From Flavobacterium faecale (lineage in GTDB: Bacteria; Bacteroidota; Bacteroidia; Flavobacteriales; Flavobacteriaceae), in contig NZ_CP020918.1 of NCBI RefSeq assembly GCF_003076455.1, positions 2,826,001 to 2,890,000 of the forward strand: DNA of 64,000 nt. The letters are read 5' to 3'. The position numbers were made by a program, and so were the translations under genes. The notes under the pieces are model-generated. The model was not told the origin of the DNA and made no database searches. It saw only the letters and a list, made by a program, of their open reading frames with translations. Positions 45,291-54,899 of this stretch are shown here, piece by piece. How positions within the stretch are numbered: position 1 is the first letter of the stretch; every line of letters starts with the position of its first letter.

Positions 45291-47822
45291 ATGAAAAATT
45301 TCAAGAAGCTTTTTGCCTTTTTTTTGGCAGTTGGCTCTGTTACTCTTGCTGTAGCCCAGCCAAATACAACTCTCTCTTTGGAGAAAACAAATGAGCAGAT
45401 TACCGATTTGAACGGAATGAGATGGAGGTTCAAGATGATGCTGCCTGGGGAAGGAGTAAAGAAGGGGCTATATAAATTACCAGCTGAGGATATTGAAACT
45501 CTCGTATGGAATAATGCCAGAGTGCCAGGAGATGTGTATACCGATTTATGGAAGGCAGGAATCATTGATGATCCCCACTTTGGTCGAAATAGTGTCAAAG
45601 CGCAATGGGTACAGCAGTATGAATGGTGGTATGCTTTACAATTTAGTGTAACCGAAGGGATAGAAAACCAATTGGTTGATATAGTTTTTGAAAGTGTAGA
45701 TTATGGTTGCGAAGTTTGGTTAAACGGGCATTACTTAGGAAAACATGAAGGTGTTTTTTCTCGTTTTTCTTTCAATGTAAACGACTATTTGCGTATTCAC
45801 AAATGGGATTTTCTAAAAGGTCGTAACATGCTTGTGGTAAAACTTGATACGCCACCGCAGGTAAATGCATTTGTAGCAGGTAAAAAAACGCCTTGGTTTG
45901 GTGACTACTGGCGAGATATTACACCTATCGGAATCGTTGGACCGGTCAATATGGTGCGTACGGGTAAGGTGCGTTTTACAGATGTATATGCACATACAAA
46001 ATTGAATAAAAATGGTTCGGCCGACGTAAATATGGAACTTACAGTGGAGAATAAAACCAGCCAAACCAAAGAAATGACCTTTGAAGGATCTCTGAAAGGG
46101 AAAAACTTCAAGATGGACGAAATGCGTTTCGACTTTAAAAAAATGGTTGCTCCTGGTGTTCATAAATTGAGTCAGAACGTTCATATCAAAGACCCAAAAT
46201 TATGGTGGCCTTGGGATCTAGGAGATCAAAATTTGTATCAATCCAAGATTTCGATCAAAGACGGCAGCATTAATCAAGATGTAAAAGAAACCACTTTTGG
46301 TATACGTGAAGTAACCTCAAAATGGAATCCAGGTTTCAAAAAGGATGTTGATGTGACTTTTCCACGTTCGACCTATATTAATGGAAAATTCCACTTTATC
46401 CGTTCTGCATGTTGGGGTGGACCACCAAATATTTTTGTAGGACGCACAATAAAGGAAGATTATAAAGAATTGATTCGTTTGGCCAAAGAAATGAATATGA
46501 ACAACATTCGTATTTTTGGATGGCACCCTCCCGAAGTACCAGAATTCTACCAATATTGCGACGAGATGGGAATGACGGTTTGGCAAGATATAATTCCGTT
46601 GGGAACAGGAAACATTCCGTCTGATGAGAAAAATTTAGTAGAAATTTTTAACGAAGGAGTTAAGGTAGTAGTAGATAGAAGAAACCATCCATCGTTGATT
46701 ATGATGGAAGGTGGAGAAGAAATGATGTTTAGAACTCGTGACCCCAAATTTGGACGTGAATTTTTGGAGCGTCTTGGTGACTCGTTACAAGCAAATGTAG
46801 ATCTGCCTTTTGTACCAGATTCTCCAATGACCGATCCAGTTGGGCAAGCAGCTGGCTTTAAACCGAAAGAAGCAATTCATGCCTTGAGGTATTTTTATGA
46901 TATGGGCGAATGGTTGCACGAAGATTGGTTGCAGACAAAAGCCAATGGTTTCCCAATCGTTCCAGAATTTGCCATTACTTCGGTACCATCTGTAGAGAGT
47001 TTGAAGAAATTTATTCCTGAGAACGAAATGTGGCCTCCAGGATTGAGTTGGGGGCATCACTGGGCCGATTTGACACGCCTGCGCATGCAAAACTGGGATG
47101 TTTTTGGTAGTGAAATGAAAGGCTCTCTTGAAGAATTTGTTAACGCAACCCAAGATGCACAAGGAATTATTTTCCAGAACGGAATCGAACATTTCCGTCG
47201 TGATAAGCCTAGCTTGAGCGGAATTGCATTGTGCCACTACATTACCTATGGACCAGACATGAAATGGGCTATCGTAGACAATTATCGAAAACCCAAAAAC
47301 TCATATTACTTTGTTCAAAAAGCATATCAGCCACTGTTGGTTAATTTTGAATTTACCAAACGTCGTTGGTCAAACAACGAAGCTTTTAAAGGAAATATTT
47401 GGATTATCAATGATTTTTATAAATCATATAAAGATTGTAAAGTGAAATTTGAAGTAAAAGATGATTCGGGGAATATCGTACTAAACAAAAATTTTGCTGT
47501 GAATGCAATTGATGAAAATAGTGCTAAATCATTTTTTGCAATTGATGAAAAAGTGTTGAAAACTGTAAAATCTAAGTTTTATGTAAATTTAGAACTTACG
47601 GATAAAGGCGGAAACGTCATTTCAAAGAATGATTATTTCTTTTTGATTGGAGATCAGGCAGCCGCTTCAAAACGTTTTAAAGAATGGAAACAGGAGCGTT
47701 TGGATTTAGAAAATAAAAATGGAGGTTATGGTTCTTATTACCATTATTTCAAAGAATTGGACAGCGACAACACTATCCGTTATGAAAGTGGGACGCAAAC
47801 TCCAAAGGCAAAAGGATTCTAA
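45291..47822 (+). CDS. Glycoside hydrolase family 2, beta-mannosidase-like
   Basis: 843 residues with a signal peptide (FFLAVGSVTLAVAQ). Domain order is GH2: a sugar-binding jelly roll (VWLNGHYLGKHEGVFSRFSF), Ig-like domain (DPKLWWPWDLGDQNLY), then the TIM barrel with NMNNIRIFGWHPPEVPEFYQ and DEMGMTVWQDI. The acid/base site reads GGEE (Glu477) rather than the usual GNNE, and the nucleophile is probably Glu559 in VPEFAITSVPS. This points to an exo-acting mannosidase-like enzyme with a divergent active site. It is part of the utilisation locus and likely periplasmic. Confidence 0.88.
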   Translation: MKNFKKLFAFFLAVGSVTLAVAQPNTTLSLEKTNEQITDLNGMRWRFKMMLPGEGVKKGLYKLPAEDIETLVWNNARVPGDVYTDLWKAGIIDDPHFGRNSVKAQWVQQYEWWYALQFSVTEGIENQLVDIVFESVDYGCEVWLNGHYLGKHEGVFSRFSFNVNDYLRIHKWDFLKGRNMLVVKLDTPPQVNAFVAGKKTPWFGDYWRDITPIGIVGPVNMVRTGKVRFTDVYAHTKLNKNGSADVNMELTVENKTSQTKEMTFEGSLKGKNFKMDEMRFDFKKMVAPGVHKLSQNVHIKDPKLWWPWDLGDQNLYQSKISIKDGSINQDVKETTFGIREVTSKWNPGFKKDVDVTFPRSTYINGKFHFIRSACWGGPPNIFVGRTIKEDYKELIRLAKEMNMNNIRIFGWHPPEVPEFYQYCDEMGMTVWQDIIPLGTGNIPSDEKNLVEIFNEGVKVVVDRRNHPSLIMMEGGEEMMFRTRDPKFGREFLERLGDSLQANVDLPFVPDSPMTDPVGQAAGFKPKEAIHALRYFYDMGEWLHEDWLQTKANGFPIVPEFAITSVPSVESLKKFIPENEMWPPGLSWGHHWADLTRLRMQNWDVFGSEMKGSLEEFVNATQDAQGIIFQNGIEHFRRDKPSLSGIALCHYITYGPDMKWAIVDNYRKPKNSYYFVQKAYQPLLVNFEFTKRRWSNNEAFKGNIWIINDFYKSYKDCKVKFEVKDDSGNIVLNKNFAVNAIDENSAKSFFAIDEKVLKTVKSKFYVNLELTDKGGNVISKNDYFFLIGDQAAASKRFKEWKQERLDLENKNGGYGSYYHYFKELDSDNTIRYESGTQTPKAKGF

Positions 47823-47843
47823 ACATCTTTTCTAACAAATTAG

Positions 47844-47878
47844 AAAGAGGTTTCGCTGCAAAGTGAAACCTCTTTTTT
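47844..47878 (+). terminator. Terminator behind the GH2 gene
   Basis: AAAGAGGTTTC (47844-47854) and GAAACCTCTTT (47865-47875) pair around a ten-base loop and run into T6. Confidence 0.87.
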
Positions 47879-47936
47879 GGTTTACGATAGTTAAGGTTGG
47901 ACTATAATTTCTTATTTTTAGAGCAAAATAGACAGT

Positions 47937-48602
47937 ATGCCTAGAATTTGCAGTTTTATAGTGGTGATGATTTCGCTATCCTTTTTTTTCTCTTGTCAAG
48001 CGACCTTGCCGCTCACGGTTAAGAGCCTCAATCCATTGCCACAGGAGACAGATACAACTTTTGTAAAGTTAAGAGACTATAGTTCCGACTTTGTGTACAA
48101 TATGAAATATGCCACCGATGATAACTTTTTGAAAGCGCAAGTGTACGATTGTGCCGAATGCTATCTGCGATTAAAAACAGTAAAAGCGTTGGTTTTAGTC
48201 AACAAAGAATTCATGAAGAAAGGGTATCGCATTGAGTTATTTGACTGCTATCGACCACTAGATATTCAAAAAAAAATGTGGGCCATTGTGCCTAATCCCA
48301 ATTATGTCGCTAATCCAGCCAAGGGTTCGATACACAATAGAGGTGGAGCAGTAGACATAACATTGGTAGATGCCAACGGGAAAGAGTTGGAGATGGGAAC
48401 AAAATTCGACTTTTTTGGCCCCGAAGCCAGTCATAAATACCTGAAAGTATCTGATGAAGTCAAGAAAAATAGAGCCTTACTTAAATCGATAATGACCCGT
48501 AAATACTTCAATTCCTTTGATTCTGAATGGTGGCATTATAATTTAAAAGCTGCTTTGACCGACAAAGTTTCTAACGAAAAATGGGATTGCGATGGAGAGT
48601 AG
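47937..48602 (+). CDS. VanX/DdpX-type D-alanyl-D-alanine dipeptidase, lipoprotein
   Basis: 221 residues. The lipoprotein signal ends in SFFFSCQ with Cys20. Zinc ligands are in SIHNRGGAVDITL (His133, Asp140) and EWWH (Glu197 catalytic, His200). YRPLDIQKKMW carries the conserved arginine that binds the substrate. It hydrolyses D-Ala-D-Ala, but chromosomal copies in Bacteroidota without other van genes are thought to recycle peptidoglycan. No vanH, vanA or vanRS homologue is nearby, so it should not be read as a vancomycin resistance gene. Confidence 0.9.
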   Translation: MPRICSFIVVMISLSFFFSCQATLPLTVKSLNPLPQETDTTFVKLRDYSSDFVYNMKYATDDNFLKAQVYDCAECYLRLKTVKALVLVNKEFMKKGYRIELFDCYRPLDIQKKMWAIVPNPNYVANPAKGSIHNRGGAVDITLVDANGKELEMGTKFDFFGPEASHKYLKVSDEVKKNRALLKSIMTRKYFNSFDSEWWHYNLKAALTDKVSNEKWDCDGE

Positions 48603-48758
48603 TTTTCAAGTGCATCAACTATAATAAAGATGATTTGGGTGTGCCTTGCTGAATTCTGAAGTTTCAGGACGTTATACTCTTTTTTCACGTAGAATAAGCC
48701 CCAGAAAAGGAAATTCACTTCTATCCTCCACGTAACTTCTAAAATTATTGAAGCTTTA

Positions 48759-49601
48759 TTAATTCACCACTATCTCAGCCCAAATAGGAATATGGTCCGA
48801 AATCGAATGCGCCTCCTGCAATGAAGAAAATTTTTGGTAGAACAAAAGGACACCAGCATTTTTCACCACAACTTTGTTCGAATTGTAAAAGATATTATCA
48901 AACTCAGATGCTAAGCATTCCTCCAGCACACAATCTCTCTTCAAAGAAGTCTTTTGATTCGTGAAAACAGGTAAATAACCCATTTTTCGCAACGGATTGA
49001 AAACCGTATGCGACTGCGGGCAATTAAAGTCTCCGGTAAAAATTAAATTCAGTGTCGGATATTGTGCTGGTAAAAACTTGAAATATTTGATTTCCGTTTC
49101 CGGTTGTTTGCTTTTGGTAATTGCGTGAAAATTAACCAAAGTAAAGCTTTTATGATCCGCTTCAAAAGTGCAATAAAACGGCTCACGATCAATCTCCAAA
49201 TTGTATTTTTTTTCGAGCCAAGCAGTACCAATTTTTTTAATTTTGGCCGTTTTCCACAAAAAAGCATAGCGTTCCGTTTTGTAGGCGCTACTCGTTGTAG
49301 GCTCGCTCACAACATAATCCCAGCGGCTTCCCTTACGGTTGAGTACATCTGCAAGCCTTGCAACTGCCTGTGACCCGCCATAGCCCGCAACGACTTCCTG
49401 AAGCGCCACCACATCAAAATCTCGAAGGGTATTGGCCATAAATTCGATTTCGCTATCTGACTTGGACTTGCCTAAATTTTCGATGTTCCAAGACACTATT
49501 TTGGTTTGGGCGCAAACCCTACCAAACTGTACCCACACAAAAATAAAGAGGAATAGAAAATGTAGTTTAAAAGAAAAGAATCGATTTTTTGTAATATACA
49601 T
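48759..49601 (-). CDS. Endonuclease/exonuclease/phosphatase (EEP) family enzyme, secreted
   Basis: 280 residues. A long hydrophobic N-terminus (FLFLFIFVWVQFGRVCAQ) acts as a signal peptide. The EEP motifs are in order: IVSWNIENLG (Asn), VVALQEVVAG (Glu), LVNFHAIT, FTGDFNCPQ (Asp-x-Asn) and ISDHIPI (Asp-His). Such enzymes hydrolyse phosphodiesters of nucleic acids or phosphoinositides with Mg2+. It lies 12 bp downstream of the small membrane protein gene, so it may be the last gene of a long minus-strand transcript. Confidence 0.88.
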   Translation of the reverse strand: MYITKNRFFSFKLHFLFLFIFVWVQFGRVCAQTKIVSWNIENLGKSKSDSEIEFMANTLRDFDVVALQEVVAGYGGSQAVARLADVLNRKGSRWDYVVSEPTTSSAYKTERYAFLWKTAKIKKIGTAWLEKKYNLEIDREPFYCTFEADHKSFTLVNFHAITKSKQPETEIKYFKFLPAQYPTLNLIFTGDFNCPQSHTVFNPLRKMGYLPVFTNQKTSLKRDCVLEECLASEFDNIFYNSNKVVVKNAGVLLFYQKFSSLQEAHSISDHIPIWAEIVVN

Positions 49602-49613
49602 TTGTAGTGCTGC

Positions 49614-49910
49614 TTATTGTTTTTTCGAAGATAAGGCAATAGACCCTAATAAACCAAGTGCAATGATAACATCGACTATATTCCAAATCGTTCTCCCCAG
49701 TGCAAGTTTGAAAAACGGTTGAAAAAGTAACGCCAAAGCAATATAAATAATTACTTCATTCTTCTTTTCCTCACCCGATGCCAATATTGCCAAATACCCA
49801 AATCCTGCCATACCCAAAAACCGAACAAGTTGAAAATAACCGTAAGGCAAGGGTAGGAGGCAGGCTAGTAGGAGGATGGCGAGGGTGAGTTTTAGAGTGG
49901 ATTTATTCAT
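49614..49910 (-). CDS. Small four-span membrane protein (DUF6804-like)
   Basis: 98 residues with four hydrophobic segments. The sequence LACLLPLPYGYFQLVRF near the start and LFQPFFKLALGRTIWNIVDVI near the end fit, from memory, the DUF6804 family of small Bacteroidota membrane proteins. No function is known. It starts 3 bp after the end of the DUF4407 cluster's last gene. It could therefore belong to that operon or be a separate gene read through. Confidence 0.7.
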   Translation of the reverse strand: MNKSTLKLTLAILLLACLLPLPYGYFQLVRFLGMAGFGYLAILASGEEKKNEVIIYIALALLFQPFFKLALGRTIWNIVDVIIALGLLGSIALSSKKQ

Positions 49911-49913
49911 AAG

Positions 49914-50417
49914 TTAATGATAAAATGGAGTGTTGACAATAGGTGCAAACCATTGTAGAAAATGTTCAAAGAATGGAAGTATAGCAAAAGTAAAAAGCAC
50001 AAATACTAATCCTTTAATTACGAAATAAGTAATATTATTATTATCCATTTCAATATGATTTTTTCTGTCACCTAAAAATAATTTGGTCACTGTATTGATT
50101 ATATAGTAGACAAAGAAAGTAGCTAAAAAGGTAAAACCAATATTAATGGATATCTTTTGCATCACTTCAAAGAAAGTATTACTAATTGTTCTGGAATAAA
50201 TAATAATTTCAATTGTATTTTCAATTTCCTGTAGTGCGATTTTTAAGAATAATGTAAAGGAAATAAAGAATGATGAAAACCATATAGTAAACGAAGTCGA
50301 AATTTTCTCTTCTACTTTTATATTAATCTTTTTTGATTGAAATTTTATTGCTAATAGCATTAACGGAAATGATACTATAGCAACTAATACGGTAAAAAAA
50401 ATACTTTGTTGATCCAT
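49914..50417 (-). CDS. Four-span membrane protein of the DUF4407 cluster
   Basis: 167 residues with four predicted spans: FFTVLVAIVSFPLMLLAIKF (near the N-terminus), FTIWFSSFFISFTLFLKIAL, INIGFTFLATFFVYYIINTV and YFVIKGLVFVLFTFAILPFF. It lacks any signature I recognise. It begins 1 bp after the transglutaminase-like gene, so co-translation is likely. It is the fifth and last gene of the membrane cluster; it probably forms part of the same complex. Confidence 0.72.
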   Translation of the reverse strand: MDQQSIFFTVLVAIVSFPLMLLAIKFQSKKINIKVEEKISTSFTIWFSSFFISFTLFLKIALQEIENTIEIIIYSRTISNTFFEVMQKISINIGFTFLATFFVYYIINTVTKLFLGDRKNHIEMDNNNITYFVIKGLVFVLFTFAILPFFEHFLQWFAPIVNTPFYH

Positions 50418-50418
50418 T

Positions 50419-52116
50419 TTATTTTGATTTTAAGGAGATTCTCCAATTATTTAAATTAGACATTTGGTTTGATATTATACCTGGCTTACAATTTGGCGCT
50501 GTTGTTTCCCATAATATATAATTTTGACTTCTGTAAACATATGATAGTCCATTGATTGGAAGATTTATTCCTAATATTGAATGACTGTAAAATTCACTAC
50601 TCAGTATTGCAACATCGTAATCATAATGCGAGAATATGGTGTAAAGTAATATAGTTCTTGAATCGCAATCCCCCTTCAAATTCGCTAAGAATTCAACGGG
50701 AGTATTAATACCAAATTTTTGATAGCCGTCACAAATAGCATCCGGTTGCAGTAGATAATTGTGAGTAAATCTGTCATCGTATAAATTTGGATTACAATCG
50801 TTGTCTAAAATAATAGCATATGGGATATCTTGAACAAATGATACTATCATTTCTGCAAATTTTATTCTTGACAGTTGATTTTTTGAGTTAATACTATCAA
50901 ATAAATGATAAAGTCCTTGTAGTTTATATTTGTCATTTTCTTTAATATTATAGATGATTTGATCGTAAGTACTTACGGAGTTTAGACGTAAATGTAAATC
51001 GTTTTTAAATTTTTTTGATTCATATATGTCCTTTTCTACAAGAGTGTAATATCCTTCATACTGATTATTCTCATAGTCCTTCCATATTCTATATCTTTTA
51101 ATTAATTTTTCACTTAAATTTCTATTGTTTTCTATAACTTCAGTTTCATTAAATGCTAATGTGTCAGAATTTTGTTCATTCTGGCTATCAACTATTATTG
51201 GTTTGGGATTAAAATTTCTTGAACTATGGACCAATGAGCGTCCTAAGGAACCAATAAAAAGTAATAGCAATAGAATACCGATTACTCTGAAAAACCATTT
51301 CAAATAAGGAGCTAAAATATTAATTAAAAATATAGCTATACCAATTGGAAATATATACAGCATGCTTGGTAAAATTGCTATAATAAATAAAAACCCTAGT
51401 ATTACGGCAATAAACCCTGGTATAACTGACCAACAACCAGATGTGTTACTAGATATTTTTGGTTTAGATTGATAGATCCATTCACCCCAAATCGTGGAAG
51501 GAGGTTGCTTACTGTAAAATTCAAATTTGATATAATTATCTTTCCTGATAAATTTTCCGGTTTTTATACCACTTGATTCAAATGTTTGGATATTATCATT
51601 CTGAATTGTTGTTGTATAATTTGATTCAACTATTGGTCCATTTATATGTATTACTTCTTCCCGCTCATAATCTAAGATATAACCTGTAATTCCAGATGTA
51701 AAAGAACCAAACACTTCTTCTCCTTCTGTTTGATGTAACTTTCGGATGGTTTTGAAATCATAAACTATGGGTTCTATAATATTTATTCCGAAACTAGTAT
51801 TTTGTGTTATAAGCTGAACTAATAGTGTTGTGGGTAGTTTTTCAACTGGGAAAATATTGTTGCTTGGGACCGAAAATATTTTGTTTTTTTGAAAATCCTG
51901 AGGAAAAGTACAATTAACGGAAGCTTCATATATTTCAAAATCAAATTCATTATAAAACTCTCCTTCATTTATTTGATTCCCTCTGTACTTTCCAGTAAGA
52001 ATGCCTCGTACATAGGTTTTTCTCTGAGTTTTTATCTCAGAGATTACTCTAATATACTCCTTACCATCCGCTCCAGTAAAAGAATCTTCAGATATGATGT
52101 TAATAATTTTATCCAT
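50419..52116 (-). CDS. Membrane protein with C-terminal transglutaminase-like (papain-fold) domain
   Basis: 565 residues. The N-terminal 225 residues form a soluble beta-rich region with no family I can name. Two or three hydrophobic segments follow between about 230 and 300 (SVIPGFIAVILGFLFIIAIL and VIGILLLLLFIGSLG). The C-terminal part contains LLQPDAICDGYQKFGINTP, then GDCDSRTILLYTIF with Cys484, SHSILGI with His512 and LWETTAP with Glu537, the Cys-His-acid order of transglutaminase-like cysteine proteases. It lies 13 bp from its DUF4407-like neighbour. The catalytic domain would be on one side of the membrane, most likely periplasmic. Confidence 0.75.
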   Translation of the reverse strand: MDKIINIISEDSFTGADGKEYIRVISEIKTQRKTYVRGILTGKYRGNQINEGEFYNEFDFEIYEASVNCTFPQDFQKNKIFSVPSNNIFPVEKLPTTLLVQLITQNTSFGINIIEPIVYDFKTIRKLHQTEGEEVFGSFTSGITGYILDYEREEVIHINGPIVESNYTTTIQNDNIQTFESSGIKTGKFIRKDNYIKFEFYSKQPPSTIWGEWIYQSKPKISSNTSGCWSVIPGFIAVILGFLFIIAILPSMLYIFPIGIAIFLINILAPYLKWFFRVIGILLLLLFIGSLGRSLVHSSRNFNPKPIIVDSQNEQNSDTLAFNETEVIENNRNLSEKLIKRYRIWKDYENNQYEGYYTLVEKDIYESKKFKNDLHLRLNSVSTYDQIIYNIKENDKYKLQGLYHLFDSINSKNQLSRIKFAEMIVSFVQDIPYAIILDNDCNPNLYDDRFTHNYLLQPDAICDGYQKFGINTPVEFLANLKGDCDSRTILLYTIFSHYDYDVAILSSEFYSHSILGINLPINGLSYVYRSQNYILWETTAPNCKPGIISNQMSNLNNWRISLKSK

Positions 52117-52129
52117 AAGATGTTTTGTT

Positions 52130-53671
52130 TTACTTTAATGAATCGTTATCCGAATAAAGTAATTGTAATAAATCTGCCTCATTATTTTTGATGGATTTAG
52201 GATTTCCTTTTTTTGTTCTAAAAGGGGAATCAATCCAATACTCATATTTCAAAATCAACTCATTTTTAAACTCTTCCTGAATTTCTTCATGTAATTTATT
52301 AAATAGATCTGGATTATATTTTTGCAATCTTTTTAGAACAGGGTTAATACGATCTAAGGAACTTTTGTTAAGGTCAGCATTTTTTTTTGTTAGTATTTGA
52401 GACTGATTTTTTTTTGATACTTCGTACTCGTCTAATATTATACGGTATTCAATAATCATTTTTTTGAAATAATAATCAGAGGTTCTTAAATCTTCGATAC
52501 TAATTTTTTTTATTTTATTTTCTAACCAATGAAAATTATTTGCACTCACAATTTCTGTGCGTAAGCGTTGCATATCAGGATTGTTTTTATAATCCTTATC
52601 AAAAAAGCTCTCAGATATATTCCTAACCCTAAATTTAAAATATATTGGTAAAATAAAAACTAAGCAGACTGCTAGTGTACTTAACCAAGACAAAAGGTTT
52701 TCATCTAAAAGTAATTGGATCGTTTTGATATAAAAATTACTTTTGTTAAGTAAATTGTTTAAAGCAATAGAATTTTCAGTTTTGGAATTTATGGTGTTGA
52801 TTAAATTTTTTTTATATATATTAAAGGAGCTTGAAATTTTTAGGTTTGTAATTATTATTGCTTCTATATCTATTATGAATTGATTGTCACTTACTACCTC
52901 ATCATTGTATAATTGATTCAGTTGATCAATTATTTCTTCTCGCTTTGCTTTATTTTTTTTATCTAAAAAAATAGACTCTTCCATTTTTTTTAAACTATCA
53001 AGTAGAGTACTTGATTCCTTTAGAAATTTCTTGTCATTGGAGACTTTAGTGTTGAGAAAAGAAATCTGATGTGATACATTTATCGAGTCTACTTCATTTA
53101 ATTGATATTTTATTTTTTCATTAAATTCCTTGTAAAATATAATTTCATTTTCAATAGATGTTTTATTCGCAGTAGTAAACATTTTAATCTTTTCAATTAT
53201 TTTATGTTTTTCAATACTACTTTGAACAGTTTTTGATAGTAAAACGACATTCAGTGGTTGAGCAATTATTATTGCTAAAAGACTCATTAGAGCTAACCTA
53301 AATAGCATTGAACTAGTGATAAAACGATGTTTTTCATTCTTTACTCCTGAATTCATAGTTCTACCATTTTTACTTTTAAAAGCAACGGGTAACAATTTTG
53401 GAGAAATGGTGTAAAGTAAAAGCAGATAAATATTAGTAATTATTGAGCCCCAAATTATACCCATAGGAATACTAACCCATTTTGTTCCTTGAAATAAGGA
53501 ATAGGTGAAAAATGTGGCACTTAAGAAACAACAGAAGAAAATAAATAGGACAAAAAAACCAATTAAGGCAAAACGTAGTTGAATTGCATTACTACATTTT
53601 CGAATTATAAAATCATCTTCTCCCGAGCAAGTACATAAGAAAAGCCTTAACTGATTAACTGCTTTGTTCAT
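52130..53671 (-). CDS. Divergent DUF4407-like coiled-coil membrane protein
   Basis: 513 residues. The N-terminus (RLFLCTCSGEDDFIIRKCS) aligns in position and character with RLLWKCAGGDRYLLERAT of the upstream DUF4407 protein, and the topology is the same: two spans near residues 33-92, a third near 120-145, a long coiled coil to about 330 and a fourth span near 335-355, then a charged cytosolic tail about 150 residues long. The signature YNIDRF of DUF4407 is lost. It overlaps the upstream gene by 17 bp. It is probably a paralogue that pairs with it. Confidence 0.7.
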   Translation of the reverse strand: MNKAVNQLRLFLCTCSGEDDFIIRKCSNAIQLRFALIGFFVLFIFFCCFLSATFFTYSLFQGTKWVSIPMGIIWGSIITNIYLLLLYTISPKLLPVAFKSKNGRTMNSGVKNEKHRFITSSMLFRLALMSLLAIIIAQPLNVVLLSKTVQSSIEKHKIIEKIKMFTTANKTSIENEIIFYKEFNEKIKYQLNEVDSINVSHQISFLNTKVSNDKKFLKESSTLLDSLKKMEESIFLDKKNKAKREEIIDQLNQLYNDEVVSDNQFIIDIEAIIITNLKISSSFNIYKKNLINTINSKTENSIALNNLLNKSNFYIKTIQLLLDENLLSWLSTLAVCLVFILPIYFKFRVRNISESFFDKDYKNNPDMQRLRTEIVSANNFHWLENKIKKISIEDLRTSDYYFKKMIIEYRIILDEYEVSKKNQSQILTKKNADLNKSSLDRINPVLKRLQKYNPDLFNKLHEEIQEEFKNELILKYEYWIDSPFRTKKGNPKSIKNNEADLLQLLYSDNDSLK

Positions 53672-54899
53672 GTGGATTTATTGAATTAATATAATCATCT
53701 AAATTATCATCTATTTTTTTCTGTTCCCTTTCCTTATATTTATTGATTGCATAAAGCGTCAACTCTCTTTGAATTTCTGTCACTTTTATTTTCTCAAAAA
53801 TTATTTTTTCAGCTTCATGGTTAATAGTTAAATGACGTTCAACTCCTTGCTTATCTTTATAATAATCATATTTGACTTCTATTCCATACTCTGCTTTAAT
53901 TAATTCGTCACGATTTTCAGCTAGATAATCATAGGTAGTTTTAGTTAACATTAATTTGAAGAAGATAGGAGTAAGTTCTATTGCCATGAATAATAATGTA
54001 ATGAATAATGAAATCCAAAAACCTGCAACCTCATGCGCAATTTTAATACGTTCAAGAAGACCATCTAAACCATTAGCTATTTTTGTATTATCCGCTCTAG
54101 CTCTTTCTTTTTCATTTCTTAATTCGTCCTTCCTCTTATTTAGCTCTGCTAAATCCTTACCATTTTGATTATCAAAAGTTGCCAGTTGATTAGTTAAATC
54201 ATCTAATTGAGACTTTAAAGCTTTTGACAATGGTCCGTTCCCGCCTACGATACCTACGGCTTTACCCATTAAATTATCAGTATAGGCTTGTTCAGCGATT
54301 TTAATTCTTTGATTCAAAGAATTTCTTTGTTCTGAAATTTTTCCAAAATCTGCGATTAGTAATTTTTCTCTATCTGCATATGTCTTGTCTACCTTAGATT
54401 GATATTCAGCTTGTTGTTCTAGTTGTTTCTCTCGAAGCTTTATATCAATTTCAGTTTTAAACATTCTGATTTCAACGGGTTTAGATATTGTCATAGCGAT
54501 AATCATCCCCATTATAATTCTGGGTAGGGCACTTTTTAATTCGCCTATAGTTATAGCTTCAGTACCATCTCCCTTCCCTGTGCTTGTCACAATAAAACGA
54601 TCAATATTGTAAATCATTAACCCCCAGATAATACCAAAAAGGATTGATATAAATACAGTTTGTAAATCTATCGGATTTTCTATAGCAGAACCTCTAGGTT
54701 CAAAAATTGTATAGAATGCATATCCACCTGCGATGCCTGCTAAAGCTCCTGTAGCAAATACAATTCCCCCCAAACACATGTATTTTATTTGATCAGAATA
54801 GGTTGCTCTTTCTAATAAATATCGGTCACCACCAGCGCATTTCCATAATAAGCGCATAATTTGTCCAGACTCCGGTAATTCATAATAATCTCTTTTCAT
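53655..54899 (-). CDS. DUF4407 family coiled-coil membrane protein
   Basis: 414 residues. Spans at about 35-57, 71-92 and 121-140, with IWGLMIYNIDRFIVTS after the second, are family landmarks of DUF4407. A charged coiled coil (about 145-285) and a fourth span (WISLFITLLFMAIELTPIFF, about 291-311) follow, then a cytosolic tail. DUF4407 proteins have no established function. The start overlaps the upstream gene by 4 bp. Being one of two such proteins in a row with a cysteine-protease-like partner is a striking arrangement. Confidence 0.85.
   Translation of the reverse strand: MKRDYYELPESGQIMRLLWKCAGGDRYLLERATYSDQIKYMCLGGIVFATGALAGIAGGYAFYTIFEPRGSAIENPIDLQTVFISILFGIIWGLMIYNIDRFIVTSTGKGDGTEAITIGELKSALPRIIMGMIIAMTISKPVEIRMFKTEIDIKLREKQLEQQAEYQSKVDKTYADREKLLIADFGKISEQRNSLNQRIKIAEQAYTDNLMGKAVGIVGGNGPLSKALKSQLDDLTNQLATFDNQNGKDLAELNKRKDELRNEKERARADNTKIANGLDGLLERIKIAHEVAGFWISLFITLLFMAIELTPIFFKLMLTKTTYDYLAENRDELIKAEYGIEVKYDYYKDKQGVERHLTINHEAEKIIFEKIKVTEIQRELTLYAINKYKEREQKKIDDNLDDYINSINPHEQSS

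Noticed and set aside
46785..47237. 150-codon frame antisense to the GH2 gene
   Set aside because: Overlaps the catalytic barrel of a clear GH2 protein; a shadow frame.
47937..48602. VanX-like gene read as vancomycin resistance
   Set aside because: No vanH, vanA or vanRS partner genes are present. A lone lipoprotein dipeptidase is more likely involved in peptidoglycan turnover.
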